A DNA stretch of 64,000 nucleotides from an uncultured Leifsonia sp. (GTDB taxonomy: Bacteria > Actinomycetota > Actinomycetes > Actinomycetales > Microbacteriaceae): assembly GCF_945957465.1 (NCBI RefSeq), contig NZ_CAMFLC010000006.1:1-64000 (forward strand). The letters are read 5' to 3'. The position numbers were made by a program, and so were the translations under genes. Position 1 is the stretch's first letter. Each line of letters begins with the position of its first letter. Below, piece after piece: positions 7,881 through 21,652 of this stretch. The notes under the pieces are model-generated. The model was given only the letters and a program-made list of their open reading frames with translations, was not told the origin of the DNA and ran no database searches.

Positions 7881-9280
7881 TCGACCGGATCACCGCGAAG
7901 CCCGGGCCCGCAGACCGGTTCGACCGGCGGTTGCTCGCTCCGATGATGATCGGCGCGGTGCTGAACCCGGTCAACTCGTCGATCATCGCGGTCGCCCTCG
8001 TGCCGATCGCGACTGCGCTCGGGGCTCCCGCGTCGGAGACCGCGTGGCTGGTCTCCTCCCTCTATCTCGCGACCTCGATCGGTCAGCCGCTCGTCGGCCG
8101 GCTGGTCGACACGTTCGGGCCGCGGCGGCTGTCGATCGCGGGAGCGATCCTCACCGGACTGGCCGGCGTCATCGGACTCCTCGCACCGAACATCGCGGTG
8201 CTCGTGATCGCCCGCGTCATCCTGGGGTTCGGCACCTGCGCCGGCTACCCGGCGGCGATGTACCTGATCCGGAGCGAAGCGACACGCACAGGCATGCGCA
8301 GCCCGGCCGGGGTGCTGACCGCGCTGTCGGTCACGACCCAGACGATCGCGGTCATCGGCCCGACGCTGGGAGGGCTCCTCATCCAGTTCGGCGGTTGGCG
8401 GGCGACCTTCGCCGTCAATATCCCGCTTGCGCTGGCATCCCTCGTGCTCGCCCTGCTCTTCCTGCCCCGCCGGACGGCTCTCGACTCGCCGCGTCTGGAG
8501 CGGGCGCGCCTGGATCTCCTGGGCATCGCCCTGTTCGCGGCGACACTGGTGTGCCTGCTGCTGTTCCTGATGGACATCCACCTTGCGCAACTCTGGCTGC
8601 TCGGGCTCGCAGCGGTGTTCGGTGCGGGCTTCGCGCTGTGGGAGCTGCGGCGCCCCGACCCCTTCATCGACGTGCGGGTGTTCGCCGGGAACGTGCCGCT
8701 GCTCGTCACCTACGCGCGCGCCGTGCTCGCGGCGACGGTCAGCTACTGCTACCTGTACGGCTTCACGCAGTGGCTGGAGGGCGGGCGCGGCCTCTCCCCG
8801 GCGCTCGCCGGCCTGGTGCTGCTGCCGACGTTCGCCGTCGGCATCGTGGTCGCCTCCGTGTTCGGGCGGCGGCCGGAGATCCGCTGGAAGCTGATCGTCG
8901 GGGCGCTGGGTCAGGTCGTCATGGCGGCTCTGCTGCTCTTCGTGGGCGCGGAGGCCGCCCTGTGGGCGCTCCTGCTGATCGCCGTCGTTGTCGGCGTGCC
9001 GCAGGGGATCGTGAACCTCGCCATCCAGAACACTCTGTACCACCAGGCCGACCCCGCGCGGATGGGTGCGACCTCGGGACTCCTGCGCACCTTCATGTAT
9101 CTCGGCGCGATGCTCGCGTCGGCGGCCACCGGCGCGTTCTTCCACACGACGGCGAGCACCGCAGGCCTCCACGACCTGGCCTGGTTCATGCTCGGCGCGG
9201 CCGTGGTCTTCCTCGTGATCACCCTCGTGGACCGGTCGCTTCGTCGCGTCGACCGGCTCGCGACCGGAATGGAGGATTGA
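7877..9280 (+). CDS. MFS transporter, probable drug or metabolite exporter
   Basis: This polytopic membrane protein of 467 aa belongs to the major facilitator superfamily and probably works as a proton-coupled exporter. The first helix includes an NPVNSSIIAVAL stretch, and the loop between helices 2 and 3 carries a motif-A-like GRLVDTFGPRR. I chose the GTG at 7877 because it overlaps the marR stop by 4 nt. The open frame extends further upstream, but only as antisense-like shadow over marR. The stop codon lies inside a 32-bp perfect palindrome (9270-9301). Confidence 0.87.
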   Translation: MIDRITAKPGPADRFDRRLLAPMMIGAVLNPVNSSIIAVALVPIATALGAPASETAWLVSSLYLATSIGQPLVGRLVDTFGPRRLSIAGAILTGLAGVIGLLAPNIAVLVIARVILGFGTCAGYPAAMYLIRSEATRTGMRSPAGVLTALSVTTQTIAVIGPTLGGLLIQFGGWRATFAVNIPLALASLVLALLFLPRRTALDSPRLERARLDLLGIALFAATLVCLLLFLMDIHLAQLWLLGLAAVFGAGFALWELRRPDPFIDVRVFAGNVPLLVTYARAVLAATVSYCYLYGFTQWLEGGRGLSPALAGLVLLPTFAVGIVVASVFGRRPEIRWKLIVGALGQVVMAALLLFVGAEAALWALLLIAVVVGVPQGIVNLAIQNTLYHQADPARMGATSGLLRTFMYLGAMLASAATGAFFHTTASTAGLHDLAWFMLGAAVVFLVITLVDRSLRRVDRLATGMED

Positions 9281-9301
9281 CAGGTACCTGTCAATCCTCC
9301 A
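9270..9301. promoter_or_regulatory. Perfect 32-bp palindrome between the MFS and VOC genes
   Basis: The sequence reads identically on both strands around a centre between 9285 and 9286, with half-arm TGGAGGATTGACAGGT. It covers the MFS stop codon and ends 10 nt before the VOC start codon. It lacks a T-tract and a loop, so it looks more like an operator than a terminator, although a folded RNA would also form a 14-bp stem. The second MarR protein, encoded two genes on, is the nearest candidate binder. Confidence 0.55.
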
Positions 9302-9311
9302 CGATGGGGTG

Positions 9312-9659
9312 ATGCCCACCACCATCCAGCGCATCATCGTGTCCACGTCCCGCATTCCGCACGCGCTGGCCCTCTACCGTGACGCCCTCGGACTGCGGGT
9401 CGATCGCGCGAGCGCGGGCTTCGCGTGGCTCACCAGCGCCGAGGGCGTCGAACTGATGCTTCACGAACGGGAAGCCGTGCCGTCGGACACCGCGGTGGCC
9501 ATCGGATTCGCGGTCGACCGGCTCGACGCCGTCGTCGACGCCTGGACGCGCGCAGGCGGCGCCGTGGTCGACCCGGCCGAGGTGCAGCCGTGGGGCGAGC
9601 GGATGGCGGTCGTCCGCGACGGCGACGGGCACCTCGTCTGCCTGAGCGAGCGCGTGTGA
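9312..9659 (+). CDS. VOC-superfamily (glyoxalase/bleomycin-resistance fold) protein
   Basis: This is a small 115-aa single-domain protein. Its pattern of an early strand (QRIIVST), a HALALYRDALGL helix and a late WGERMAVVRDGDGHLVCLSE strand is typical of VOC proteins. In such proteins a His/Glu set can bind a metal or the fold sequesters a drug. I used ATG 9312 rather than the overlapping GTG 9309. The next gene, a MarR regulator, overlaps by 4 nt, so the two form an operon. The substrate is unknown. Confidence 0.8.
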   Translation: MPTTIQRIIVSTSRIPHALALYRDALGLRVDRASAGFAWLTSAEGVELMLHEREAVPSDTAVAIGFAVDRLDAVVDAWTRAGGAVVDPAEVQPWGERMAVVRDGDGHLVCLSERV

Positions 9660-10093
9660 CCGCCGCCGACCGGCTCACCGAGCTGGTGGACGAAGTCTTC
9701 CGTCTCGCGGACGCCTTCAGCCGGGCAGGCGACGGGATCGTCGCTGAAGACGGGCTCACGGCCTCCCGGTGGCTCACACTCGGTGCGGTCGCGCACGGGC
9801 CGCTCAGCGTCGCGGCCATCGCACGCCGACGGGGGCTGCGCAGGCAGTCGGCGGCGGAGGCCGTCGCGCAGCTGGAGGCCGCTGGTCTGGTCACCCGCGC
9901 GCCCGACCCGGCCGACGCCCGCGCGCCGCTGGTGACCCTCACCGAGAAGGGCTGTGCGGTGCTCGACGGCATCCGCCCCCGGCGACGGGCGTGGGCGGAG
10001 CGCACAGCCGAGGCGGCCGACGAGCACGAGCTGGCGAGGGCCGTCGACCTCGCCCGCCGTCTCCGCGAGCGCATGGAGTCGCCGTCGCCGTAG
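9656..10093 (+). CDS. MarR-family transcriptional regulator
   Basis: This is a 145-aa winged-helix protein starting at a GTG that overlaps the VOC stop. The DNA-binding core (GPLSVAAIARRRGLRRQSAA) and the wing motif DPADARAPLVTLTEKG fit the MarR family. It is encoded directly after the VOC gene and may control the operon through the 32-bp palindrome upstream, which is an inference from position. It is distinct from the MarR at 7440, showing only general family similarity. Confidence 0.85.
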   Translation: MTAADRLTELVDEVFRLADAFSRAGDGIVAEDGLTASRWLTLGAVAHGPLSVAAIARRRGLRRQSAAEAVAQLEAAGLVTRAPDPADARAPLVTLTEKGCAVLDGIRPRRRAWAERTAEAADEHELARAVDLARRLRERMESPSP

Positions 10094-10102
10094 AATCTTC
10101 GC

Positions 10103-10666
10103 GTGACCGAGGACGTCCCGGTGCTGAGCGACTCGCTCGTCGACGTGTTCGCGAGCGGGAGCTGGATCTTCCTGCCCGCCGCGCCTGCGCGGGGCCTCGC
10201 GACCGAGCTGGACGCGGAAATCCTCGATGAGCAGTTCTCGTGGTGCGAGAACCCGCACCTCGGCGAGGGTGCGGGACTGCTGGTCCTCACCGCGGCGATG
10301 AACGGCTGGATGCTCCTGCACGGCGCGAGCGAGACGGTCGGCTGGGCCGGCGGCCTGCTCAGCGAGCAGCGCGACGTGTACCGCGCGACCATCGACGTCC
10401 GGCTCCCCGCGATGAGCTGGGCCTTTCTGGAGCGGGGTGCTCCGACGCGATCCGTATCCGTCGAGCTGGGCGATGACGGAGACCTGGTGACGCGCACCTC
10501 CGGTCACCCGCTTCCGTTCGAGTCCGATGGCATCGACCTCCCCGACACCGGCACCGGGCTCGACGCGTTCTTCTACCCCGTGACGCTGCTCGCGGAGCAC
10601 GGCGTGACCCTGGACGATCTGGAGGTGGCGCTCGATCGCCCGAGCGTCACGCTCCGCGTGGGGTGA
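10103..10666 (+). CDS. Conserved-looking protein of unknown function
   Basis: This 187-aa soluble protein starts at a GTG 9 nt after the marR stop, so it probably belongs to the same transcript. It is acidic and has no signal peptide or membrane segment. The composition is well mixed and codon use matches the neighbours, so I take it as a real gene. A central ENPHLGEG segment and several tryptophans stand out, but I recognise no family. Its 3' end overlaps the convergent DHFR-like gene by 20 nt. Confidence 0.65.
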   Translation: MTEDVPVLSDSLVDVFASGSWIFLPAAPARGLATELDAEILDEQFSWCENPHLGEGAGLLVLTAAMNGWMLLHGASETVGWAGGLLSEQRDVYRATIDVRLPAMSWAFLERGAPTRSVSVELGDDGDLVTRTSGHPLPFESDGIDLPDTGTGLDAFFYPVTLLAEHGVTLDDLEVALDRPSVTLRVG

Positions 10667-11210
10667 CGCGATAACGCACGAGCACGACACCGGACGGGAA
10701 GGCGTGCTCCTCCAGCAGCTCCAGCCGGAGCAGCCGGCCCGCCGGCAGGGCCGGTGTCCCGCCGCCGACGGAGACGGGGACGAGGAGCAGGATCACTTCG
10801 TGGACGAGGCCCGCACGGAAGGCCTCCGCGGCCAGCGTCGGACCGCCGATCGAGACGTCTCCCGGAGCCGAGTCCACGAGCGCCCGCACCGCCGCCGGGT
10901 CGAACCGCGGCTCGACTTGCGTGCGCGGCGTCGTCGCAACGGTCAGGGTCGACGAGTACACGACCTTGTCGGCCGAACGCCAGATGTCCGCGTACTCGCG
11001 CATCACCTCCGGCTCGCCGCCGTCGCCGATGTCCTGCCAGACGCGCATCGTCTCGAACATCCGACGACCGTAGAGATAGGTGGAGATGCCGCGCTCACGA
11101 TCGTTGACCGCAGCGTGGACCTCCTCGTCGGGAGCCGCCCAGTCGAAGGAGCCGGTGGTATCGGCGGTGTAGCCGTCGAGCGAGGCGATCGCTGAGAAGA
11201 CGAGGGACAT
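10647..11210 (-). CDS. Dihydrofolate reductase-like (RibD C-terminal domain) protein
   Basis: This 187-aa protein has the DHFR/RibD-C fold pattern: an N-terminal SAIASLDGYTA strand-loop, a YGRRMFETM motif that in the family contacts the nicotinamide cofactor, and SIGGPTLAAEAFRAGLVHE near the C-terminus. Members of this group are NADPH-dependent oxidoreductases of mostly unknown substrate and are usually not the housekeeping DHFR. It stands alone on the minus strand and is convergent with the preceding gene. Confidence 0.82.
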   Translation of the reverse strand: MSLVFSAIASLDGYTADTTGSFDWAAPDEEVHAAVNDRERGISTYLYGRRMFETMRVWQDIGDGGEPEVMREYADIWRSADKVVYSSTLTVATTPRTQVEPRFDPAAVRALVDSAPGDVSIGGPTLAAEAFRAGLVHEVILLLVPVSVGGGTPALPAGRLLRLELLEEHAFPSGVVLVRYRVTPRGA

Positions 11211-11257
11211 GCGGCGACTCTAGGCCCCGCTCGCTCGCGGCGACAGGGGCCCCGCGT

Positions 11258-11479
11258 TCAGTGGGGGAGGAGCGCGGCCAGCGCGCGCAGTTCGTCGCCG
11301 AAGATCAGCGGCACGACAAGGTCGAGCACGAAGCCGATCACGACGGCGAGGACTGCGGCGCCGGCCGCGATGACGACCAGCGTCGCGAACAACCTGAGAT
11401 AGGCGTTGTGCGCGACCGTCGCGAGCGCCCCCCGCGCCCGCGTCAGCTCGCCGTACCGGCGGTACTGCAGCGTGGTCAT
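11258..11479 (-). CDS. Small single-span membrane protein
   Basis: This 73-aa product has a short basic cytoplasmic N-terminus and one or two closely packed hydrophobic segments (about residues 30-62). I start it at ATG 11479 because a GGAGGGG ribosome-binding site sits just upstream. A start at 11512 would place that site inside the gene. No family is recognised. It lies between the DHFR-like gene and merR with about 50 to 140 bp on each side, so it may be a single-gene unit. Confidence 0.6.
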   Translation of the reverse strand: MTTLQYRRYGELTRARGALATVAHNAYLRLFATLVVIAAGAAVLAVVIGFVLDLVVPLIFGDELRALAALLPH

Positions 11480-11621
11480 CTCGTTCCCCTCCGTGGCCTT
11501 CCCCTCGGCCACGACATCCAGTCAAGCGGGGAGGATCCGACCTCGGCATCGGCCCCTGGTGGGCGCCAGGTCATCCCGAGGGATGATTCCGCGGCCCGCG
11601 GGCGCGCGGCCGCAGAGCGAG

Positions 11622-12035
11622 TCAGCGGCTGAGAAGTGAGTCGACCACGGTGCACCCAGTGCCCTGATCAGGAGACGGGGCGACGGCATCGGTGGCCGAA
11701 GCGAGCCGGCGGGAGAGCTGCTCGCGGCGAGCTTCGAGGGCCGCGATCGCGGCGTCCAGCTCGGCGATGCCGTCGGCATAGGCGACGACGGAGGCGGGGC
11801 AGTCGTCGCTGCGGGCGTGGCCGGATCCGAGACACGCGATGAACGGGGCGGCCTTGCTCGGGGGAATGCCGACAGCGGCGAGCTCGCGGATCTCACGGGC
11901 TGCGCGCAGCTGTCCCTCGTCGTAGTCCCGGTAACCGTTCGGGAGGCGCTGAGGAGCCAGCAGCCCGAGGCGTTCGTAGTAGCGCACGGCCTTCACCGTC
12001 ACACCGGCCCGATCGGCCAGCTCGCTGATCTGCAT
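11622..12035 (-). CDS. MerR-family transcriptional regulator
   Basis: This 137-aa regulator starts at ATG 12035 with the family's N-terminal helix-turn-helix (MQISELADRAGVTVKAVRYY) followed by the LLAPQRLPNGYRDYDE wing. The C-terminal half holds a coiled helix for dimerisation and cysteines in an ACLGSGH...DDC pattern (about residues 68-80), with another cysteine near the end, which could bind a metal or sense oxidation. A dyad matching a MerR-type operator lies 50-80 bp upstream (12087-12112). No divergent target gene is present, so autoregulation is the only role visible here. Confidence 0.88.
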   Translation of the reverse strand: MQISELADRAGVTVKAVRYYERLGLLAPQRLPNGYRDYDEGQLRAAREIRELAAVGIPPSKAAPFIACLGSGHARSDDCPASVVAYADGIAELDAAIAALEARREQLSRRLASATDAVAPSPDQGTGCTVVDSLLSR

Positions 12036-12086
12036 GCGACGAACCTCCGCAGCGGTGCGTTCGCTCCGCTCCGACGCCAGCGTAGA

Positions 12087-12112
12087 CCTTGACCCGGAGG
12101 GAAGGGTCAAGG
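12087..12112 (-). promoter_or_regulatory. MerR-type operator/promoter of the merR gene
   Basis: Perfect 9-bp arms CCTTGACCC and GGGTCAAGG flank an 8-bp spacer. Read toward merR, the left arm contains the -35 hexamer TTGACC. -10-like hexamers (TCTACG or TACGCT) begin 18 to 20 nt further on, giving the overlong spacing that MerR proteins correct by bending DNA. Confidence 0.7.
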
Positions 12113-12129
12113 CGATCGGCGGATCGCGC

Positions 12130-12945
12130 TCACTCGGCGCGCGAGAACTCCGAAGCCCTGGCCACCTGCTCCGGGGTCAGGGCGACGCCCGTGTAGCGCT
12201 CGAACTGGCGCGCGGCCTGCAGTGCCACGACTTCGGCGCCGGTGATCAGGCGCTTGCCGGCAGCTCGGCCCGCGGTGATGAGCGGCGTCTCGGCGGGGAA
12301 AGCGACGACGTCGAAGACTACGGACGCGCGCTGGACGAACGCCGCGTCGAATGCGAGCGCTGCTTCATCGGCTCCGCGCATGCCGAGCGGCGTGACGTTC
12401 ACGATGACGTCGAAGTCGGGCTCCGGCTCGATCGCCGTCCACACGTAGTCGTATTTCGTCGCGAGCGCCGAGCCGGCGTGCTCGTTACGGGCCAGCACGG
12501 TCACGTCGCCGAAGCCGGCGCCGCGGAACGCCGCGACGACGGCCTTCGCCATGCCGCCCGAGCCGCGCACGATCACCCGGGAAGCCGGGTCGACGGCGTG
12601 CTCTTCGAGGAGCTGTGCCACCGCCTCGTAGTCGGTGTTGGAGGCGGTGAGGAAGCCGTCCTCGTTGACGACCGTGTTCACGGACTCGATCGCGAGGGCA
12701 GAGGGCTCGAGGTTGTCGACGAGCGGGATGATCGCCTCCTTGAACGGCATCGACACCGAGCAGCCGCGGAGGCCGAGCGCGCGCACCCCGCGGACGGCAC
12801 CCTCCAGGTCGTCCGTGGTGAACGCCTTGTAGATGAAGTTGAGCCCGAGTTCGTCGTACAGGAAGTTGTGGAACCTCGTGCCGAGGTTGCTGGGACGACC
12901 GGAAAGGGAGATGCAGACCTGCATGTCCTTGTTCAGGATGGGCAT
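12130..12945 (-). CDS. Shikimate 5-dehydrogenase-like NAD(P)-dependent oxidoreductase
   Basis: This 271-aa protein follows the shikimate/quinate dehydrogenase layout. The N-terminal substrate domain has a degenerate SLSGRPSN motif and a lysine in SVSMPFKEA corresponding to the catalytic Lys. The nucleotide-binding domain has the GSGGMAK glycine loop (about 127-133), followed by NVTPLGM. The first substrate motif departs from the usual GxPxxHSxSP, and the gene stands alone next to a ROK regulator rather than with aro genes. It may therefore be a catabolic quinate/shikimate or other hydroxy-acid paralogue. I preferred ATG 12945 (MPILNKDMQ) over 12996. Confidence 0.8.
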   Translation of the reverse strand: MPILNKDMQVCISLSGRPSNLGTRFHNFLYDELGLNFIYKAFTTDDLEGAVRGVRALGLRGCSVSMPFKEAIIPLVDNLEPSALAIESVNTVVNEDGFLTASNTDYEAVAQLLEEHAVDPASRVIVRGSGGMAKAVVAAFRGAGFGDVTVLARNEHAGSALATKYDYVWTAIEPEPDFDVIVNVTPLGMRGADEAALAFDAAFVQRASVVFDVVAFPAETPLITAGRAAGKRLITGAEVVALQAARQFERYTGVALTPEQVARASEFSRAE

Positions 12946-13070
12946 GCGTCCATTCTGGCAGGGGCGCGAAACGAGGGGTTGCTGTCCCCTGAGCACACTC
13001 GAAGCCGGCCGGGCCCAAACGTTACGTTCATAACTTGACTACAACTCAGCGATGATTCACGCTTGTCGCT

Positions 13071-14261
13071 ATGACCGCCACTTCGGGTCTTCCCGCGCGT
13101 GGCGCACGCAACCCCGGGTCTCAGGGCGCGCTCCGGCACCTGAATCAGGAGCGGCTCGTCGAGTTCCTGCTCGCCAACGGCCCGTCCACCCAGGCAGAGC
13201 TCGCGCGCGGGACGGGCCTCTCGACCGCCACTGTCTCGAACATCGTCCGTGACATGGCGGCGAAGGGCGTCGTGGCCACCTCACCGGTGACCTCGAGTGG
13301 CCGGCGGGCGCTCCTCGTGCAGCTCACCGACACCGGCGATATCGCCGTGGGCGTGGACTTCGGGCGCAGGCACGTGCGGATCGTGCTCTGCACCCTCGGC
13401 TACGAGGTCATCGCCGAGGAGGCGGTCCCGCTGCCGCTCGGATACGACGTCTCCGATGCGGTGTCACAGGCCGCCGACCTCCTCGATCGGATGCTCGCGG
13501 CCGGAGCGCACGACCGGCAGGCGGTCCTCGCCGTCGGCATCGGCATCCCCGGCCCCATCGACCGGCGGACCGGGACGGTACTGCAGGGCGCCATCCTGCC
13601 GGAATGGGTGGGGGTGCGGCTGCGCGACCTCGAGGAGGCCTTCCGCTTCCCGGTCGTCGTGGACAACGACGCCAACCTCGGCGCGCTCGCCGAGGTGACA
13701 TGGGGCGCCAATCGCGGGGTGCGCAACCTGATCTTCGTGAAGATCGGCACCGGCATCGGCGCCGGCCTCATCCTGAACGGGCTGCCCTATTACGGTTTCC
13801 TCGGCATCACGGGCGAGCTGGGCCACACGCCCGTGACCGAGCAGGGCGTCATCTGCCGCTGCGGCAACCGGGGCTGCCTGGAGACGATCGCTTCGACCAG
13901 CGTGATGATCGAGACGCTGGGTCGGGGCGTGAACGCGCCGGTCAGCACGGCGGACATCCTGCGGCGCGGACGTGACCGCGACCCCGCCGTCCTCCGCGTC
14001 GTGAGCGACGCCGGCACCGCGATCGGGCAGGCGATCGGCAACATCGCCAACGTGATCAACCCCGAGCTCGTGCTCATCGGAGGACCGCTGGTCGGACTCG
14101 GCGACGCTCTGCTCGATCCGATCCGCCGGGGAATCCAGCACAACGCCATCCCGGTGATCGCCGGCACCACCGCCGTGCGGATCTCGTCGCTCGGCGACCG
14201 TGCGGAGTCTCTCGGCGCTGCAGCGCTGGTCATCCAGGGCGCGCTCACCGGCGGCGAGTAG
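13071..14261 (+). CDS. ROK-family transcriptional regulator (NagC/XylR type)
   Basis: The 396-aa protein has an N-terminal winged helix (about 22-80, with AELARGTGLSTATVSNIV as the recognition region) fused to a ROK sugar-kinase-like domain. That domain contains a VGVDFGRR loop, the GIGIPGPID motif and the zinc-binding CRCGNRGCLE cluster at about 263-272. Such proteins repress sugar genes and are relieved by a sugar or sugar phosphate. It sits directly upstream of, and in the same direction as, the first sugar ABC operon, which is the likely target. Confidence 0.88.
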   Translation: MTATSGLPARGARNPGSQGALRHLNQERLVEFLLANGPSTQAELARGTGLSTATVSNIVRDMAAKGVVATSPVTSSGRRALLVQLTDTGDIAVGVDFGRRHVRIVLCTLGYEVIAEEAVPLPLGYDVSDAVSQAADLLDRMLAAGAHDRQAVLAVGIGIPGPIDRRTGTVLQGAILPEWVGVRLRDLEEAFRFPVVVDNDANLGALAEVTWGANRGVRNLIFVKIGTGIGAGLILNGLPYYGFLGITGELGHTPVTEQGVICRCGNRGCLETIASTSVMIETLGRGVNAPVSTADILRRGRDRDPAVLRVVSDAGTAIGQAIGNIANVINPELVLIGGPLVGLGDALLDPIRRGIQHNAIPVIAGTTAVRISSLGDRAESLGAAALVIQGALTGGE

Positions 14262-14433
14262 GGCGACCTCTTCGGCCCAGTGGCCCCGCGACGCACAGCG
14301 CGGCGATGTCTTCCTGGGCTCCCATCGGCCATGTCGCTCGATGCGATATGTAACCATCGATATTTGCCTGTAACATTGACATCGCGTTGCCGCCGTCCGG
14401 CGTGACCGCTCAGCACCCGCATCCCGACACGAC

Positions 14434-17045
<2,612 letters not shown>

Positions 17046-17387
17046 TATCGGTACGGTCGGCGGCTCGATCGTCGGTGGCCTGGTGATCGCTGTGCTCAAC
17101 AACGGCCTCCAGCTGCTCGGCGTGACCAGTGACAAAGTGCAGATCATCAAGGGCCTCGTGCTGCTGATCGCGGTCGGTGTCGACGTCTACTCGCACCGCC
17201 GCGGCGGACCCTCGCTCATCGGCCGGCTGCTGGGCGCCGGTCGCCGGCCGGCCGAGTCGGGCACCGCCGCCGGCGAGCAGCCCACCGTCACCCCGACGTC
17301 GGACCCGACCGAGCAATCCTCCCGGTCGCTCACCACCTGAGCCCATGGCGTCCACGACCTCTCACCGCACAGCAGAAGGAAGAACAC

Positions 17388-18479
17388 ATGCGTAGGACCA
17401 CACTCGCGGCGGCTGCCGTCGCCGCTGCCGCCACGCTCGCTCTGGCGGGCTGCTCCACGCGAACCGGCTCGTCGGCGTCGGCCGTCCCCGGATTCGCCAA
17501 GGACGCGACGATCGGTGTCGCCCTGCCCAGCAAGACATCGGAGAACTTCGTGCTCGCCGGCGGTCTGTTCACGGACGGACTGAAGAAGGCCGGATTCACG
17601 GGTGACGTGCAGTACGCCGGCGGGACCAGCCTGGTCGCCGACCAGCAGTCGCAGATCCAGTCGATGATCACCAAGGGCGCGAAGGTCGTCATCATCGGTT
17701 CGGTCGACGGAGGTCAGCTCACAGCGCAGACCAAGGCGGCGCATGACGCGGGCGCCGTCGTGATCGCCTATGACCGCCTCATCATCAACTCCAAGTACGT
17801 GGACTACTACGTCGCCTACGACAACGAGAAGGTCGGCGAGCTGCAGGGCCAGTCGCTCGTGGACGGCCTGGACAAACGGTTCCCCGGCGTGAAGCCCTAC
17901 AACATCGAGCTTTTCTCCGGCTCTCCCGACGACGCGAACTCGAAGGTCTTCTGGCGCGGCGCCATGAAGATCCTCCAGCCGAAGATCGACGACGGCACTC
18001 TCCGCGTGGTCTCCGGGCAGACCGACATCAAGGCCACGGCAACCCAGGGCTGGTCGGGGCAGAACGCACAGAACCGCATGGATACGCTCCTGGCGGCGAA
18101 TTACACGTCGACGGAACTGCATGGCGTGCTGGCGCCGAACGACACGGTCGCCCGCGGCATCATCACGTCGGTGCGCAGCACGGGCAAGCCGATCCCCGTC
18201 GTGACCGGCCAGGACTCGGAGGCCCAGTCGGTCAAATCGATCATGGCGGGCGAGCAGTTCTCCACGATCAACAAAGACACCCGGAACCTCGTGAATCAGG
18301 CGATCGCGATGGTCGAAGATCTGCAGCAGGGCAAGAAGCCGGAGATCAACGACGACACGTCGTATGACAACGGAGCCCGGATCGTCCCCGCCTACCTGCT
18401 CAAGCCACTCATCGTGACCCGGGACAACGCGGCCGAGGCGTACGCGAACGATCCGCTCCTGGCGCCTTTGACCAAATAG
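17388..18479 (+). CDS. chvE: Sugar ABC transporter substrate-binding lipoprotein (ChvE-type), copy A
   Basis: This 363-aa surface lipoprotein delivers a monosaccharide to the permease. The signal peptide ends in the lipobox LAGC, with the lipidated Cys at about residue 23. The mature part shows the periplasmic-binding fold with IGVALPSKTSENFV, a DYYVAYDNEKVGELQGQ segment and VTGQDSEAQSVKSIM, as in ChvE/xylose-binding proteins. It is about four-fifths identical by eye to copy B, with differences spread along its length, unlike the transport subunits. A terminator follows at 18499. Confidence 0.9.
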   Translation: MRRTTLAAAAVAAAATLALAGCSTRTGSSASAVPGFAKDATIGVALPSKTSENFVLAGGLFTDGLKKAGFTGDVQYAGGTSLVADQQSQIQSMITKGAKVVIIGSVDGGQLTAQTKAAHDAGAVVIAYDRLIINSKYVDYYVAYDNEKVGELQGQSLVDGLDKRFPGVKPYNIELFSGSPDDANSKVFWRGAMKILQPKIDDGTLRVVSGQTDIKATATQGWSGQNAQNRMDTLLAANYTSTELHGVLAPNDTVARGIITSVRSTGKPIPVVTGQDSEAQSVKSIMAGEQFSTINKDTRNLVNQAIAMVEDLQQGKKPEINDDTSYDNGARIVPAYLLKPLIVTRDNAAEAYANDPLLAPLTK

Positions 18480-18498
18480 GAGACGCACAACCACCGAA

Positions 18499-18526
18499 AA
18501 GGCCGGTCCCGCACGGGGCCGGCCTT
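18499..18526 (+). terminator. Terminator of the first sugar ABC operon
   Basis: A 12-bp stem pairs AAGGCCGGTCCC with GGGGCCGGCCTT (one G-T wobble) around the loop GCAC, 19 nt after the chvE stop. The second operon ends in a near copy of this hairpin at 22763-22794. Confidence 0.8.
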
Positions 18527-18608
18527 CGTCGTCTCCTGTGGATCAGGTCTCGCCCCTCGGTGTAAGGCGCGGTCTGCCCGTCCGTTATCGATCCGTTGTC
18601 TTCACTAT

Positions 18609-18638
18609 TTGACGCCAAGACTGAATTTAGCGTTTACT
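18609..18638 (+). promoter_or_regulatory. Possible promoter of the second sugar ABC operon
   Basis: TTGACG at 18609-18614 and TTTACT at 18633-18638 are separated by 18 nt, about 65 nt before the second mmsA start. This gap (18527-18703) shares no sequence with the region before the first operon except the last 13 nt, so the two copies may be controlled differently. Confidence 0.35.
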
Positions 18639-18690
18639 ACTTAGGCGCAAGCGTAGCGCGCGCAGGCAACAGACCATCCCGAACAGCACA

Positions 18691-21302
<2,612 letters not shown>

Positions 21303-21652
21303 CATCGGCACGGTCGCCGGCTCGATCGTCGGTGGTCTCGTGATCGCCGTGCTCAACAACGGCCTTCAGCTGCTCGGCGTGACCAGCGACTGGGTGCAGA
21401 TCATCAAGGGCCTCGTGCTCCTGATCGCGGTCGGCGTCGACGTCTACTCGCACCGCCGCGGCGGACCCTCGCTCATCGGCCGGCTCTTCGGCGGCCGCGG
21501 GCGCAAGGAGAACGCGGTCGACGGCGCAGGGGCCGACCAGCCCGCAGTGCTCCCGACCGCCGACCCGGCCGAGGACTCGTCGCGCTCCCTCACCTCCTGA
21601 CCAGAACTCCTTCCCGAAACCTGCACCATCCCAACCACAGAAAGAGAAAGCA

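Noticed and set aside
14349-14376. Two TGTAAC repeats before the first sugar operon as ROK operator
   Set aside because: The repeats are short, direct rather than inverted, and absent before the second operon. There is not enough to call a site.
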